Below, piece by piece: positions 5,067-5,116 of a stretch of 5,116 nt of DNA (positions within the stretch are counted from its first letter, which is position 1; each line of letters starts with the position of its first letter). The stretch is taken from positions 1 through 5,116 of the forward strand of contig JAODAU010000337.1 in the NCBI GenBank assembly GCA_025463615.1, read 5' to 3'. The position numbers were made by a program, and so were the translations under genes. Origin of the DNA: Microbacteriaceae bacterium (GTDB lineage: Bacteria; Actinomycetota; Actinomycetes; Actinomycetales; Microbacteriaceae). The notes below the pieces were generated by a model that worked only from the letters and a program-made list of their open reading frames with translations, ran no database searches and had not been told where the DNA came from.

Positions 5067-5116
5067 GAGGGAGGGGCATTCGGTTCCAGGAGCGTCCCGC
5101 GCACGGCTGCGCCGCG
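5058..5116 (+). CDS. Possible start of a downstream gene, cut by the window edge
   Basis: From GTG 5058 a frame stays open to the window end, giving 19 codons starting MTREGGAFGSRSVP. Upstream, TAGCCT (5045-5050) fits TANNNT and lies 7 bp before the GTG, the spacing expected for a leaderless transcript and similar to the arrangement at 4080-4092. Third codon positions are mostly but not strongly G/C. The fragment is too short to recognise, and a chance open frame is quite possible in this GC-rich DNA. Confidence 0.25.
   Translation, partial: MTREGGAFGSRSVPRTAAP

Noticed and set aside
1..5116. CRISPR arrays, tRNA/rRNA genes, insertion sequences or attachment sites
   Set aside because: No regularly spaced direct repeats, cloverleaf-like segments, transposase/integrase sequence or long terminal inverted repeats are seen; nearly all bases are accounted for by five ordinary genes.

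Overview
The window is about 5.1 kb of very GC-rich DNA with dense, short-spaced genes and strong GC preference at third codon positions. The protein sequences look actinobacterial. My best guess is a member of the Microbacteriaceae (Microbacterium/Leifsonia-like); the family-level placement is an inference from protein style, not a computed result.

Layout. (1) 1-1432, plus strand: comM (YifB, Mg-chelatase-like AAA+ helicase), missing roughly its first 35 codons beyond the left edge. (2) 1429-2640, plus strand: dprA, starting at a GTG that overlaps the comM stop as GTGA and has a strong Shine-Dalgarno (SD) sequence inside the comM end. These two form a translationally coupled DNA-uptake/recombination pair. 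(3) 2645-3520, minus strand: an HSL-family (Abhydrolase_3) alpha/beta hydrolase, convergent with dprA and separated from it by only 4 bp. (4) 3578-4018, plus strand: a MarR-family repressor, divergent from the hydrolase. The 57 bp between them holds a perfect 12-bp palindrome, a second 5-2-5 inverted repeat and an AT-only core with overlapping -10-like elements. (5) 4106-5047, plus strand: a class III cyclic-nucleotide phosphodiesterase of the Rv0805/CpdA type with every metal ligand in place. (6) 5048-5116: a short end piece with a small hairpin and, possibly, the first codons of another plus-strand gene starting at GTG 5058.

How the genes work together. ComM and DprA handle incoming single-stranded DNA: DprA protects it and loads RecA, and ComM extends recombination by branch migration. 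Both are widespread in bacteria not known to be competent. The hydrolase and MarR protein look like a self-contained, probably ligand-responsive regulator/enzyme pair. The phosphodiesterase is probably an independent gene that hydrolyses cAMP or related phosphodiesters.

I found no mobile element, CRISPR array, tRNA/rRNA or clearly new multi-gene system. The points most worth a second look are the MarR/hydrolase control region, a possible leaderless five-codon leader in front of the phosphodiesterase, and the catalytic-acid position of the hydrolase.
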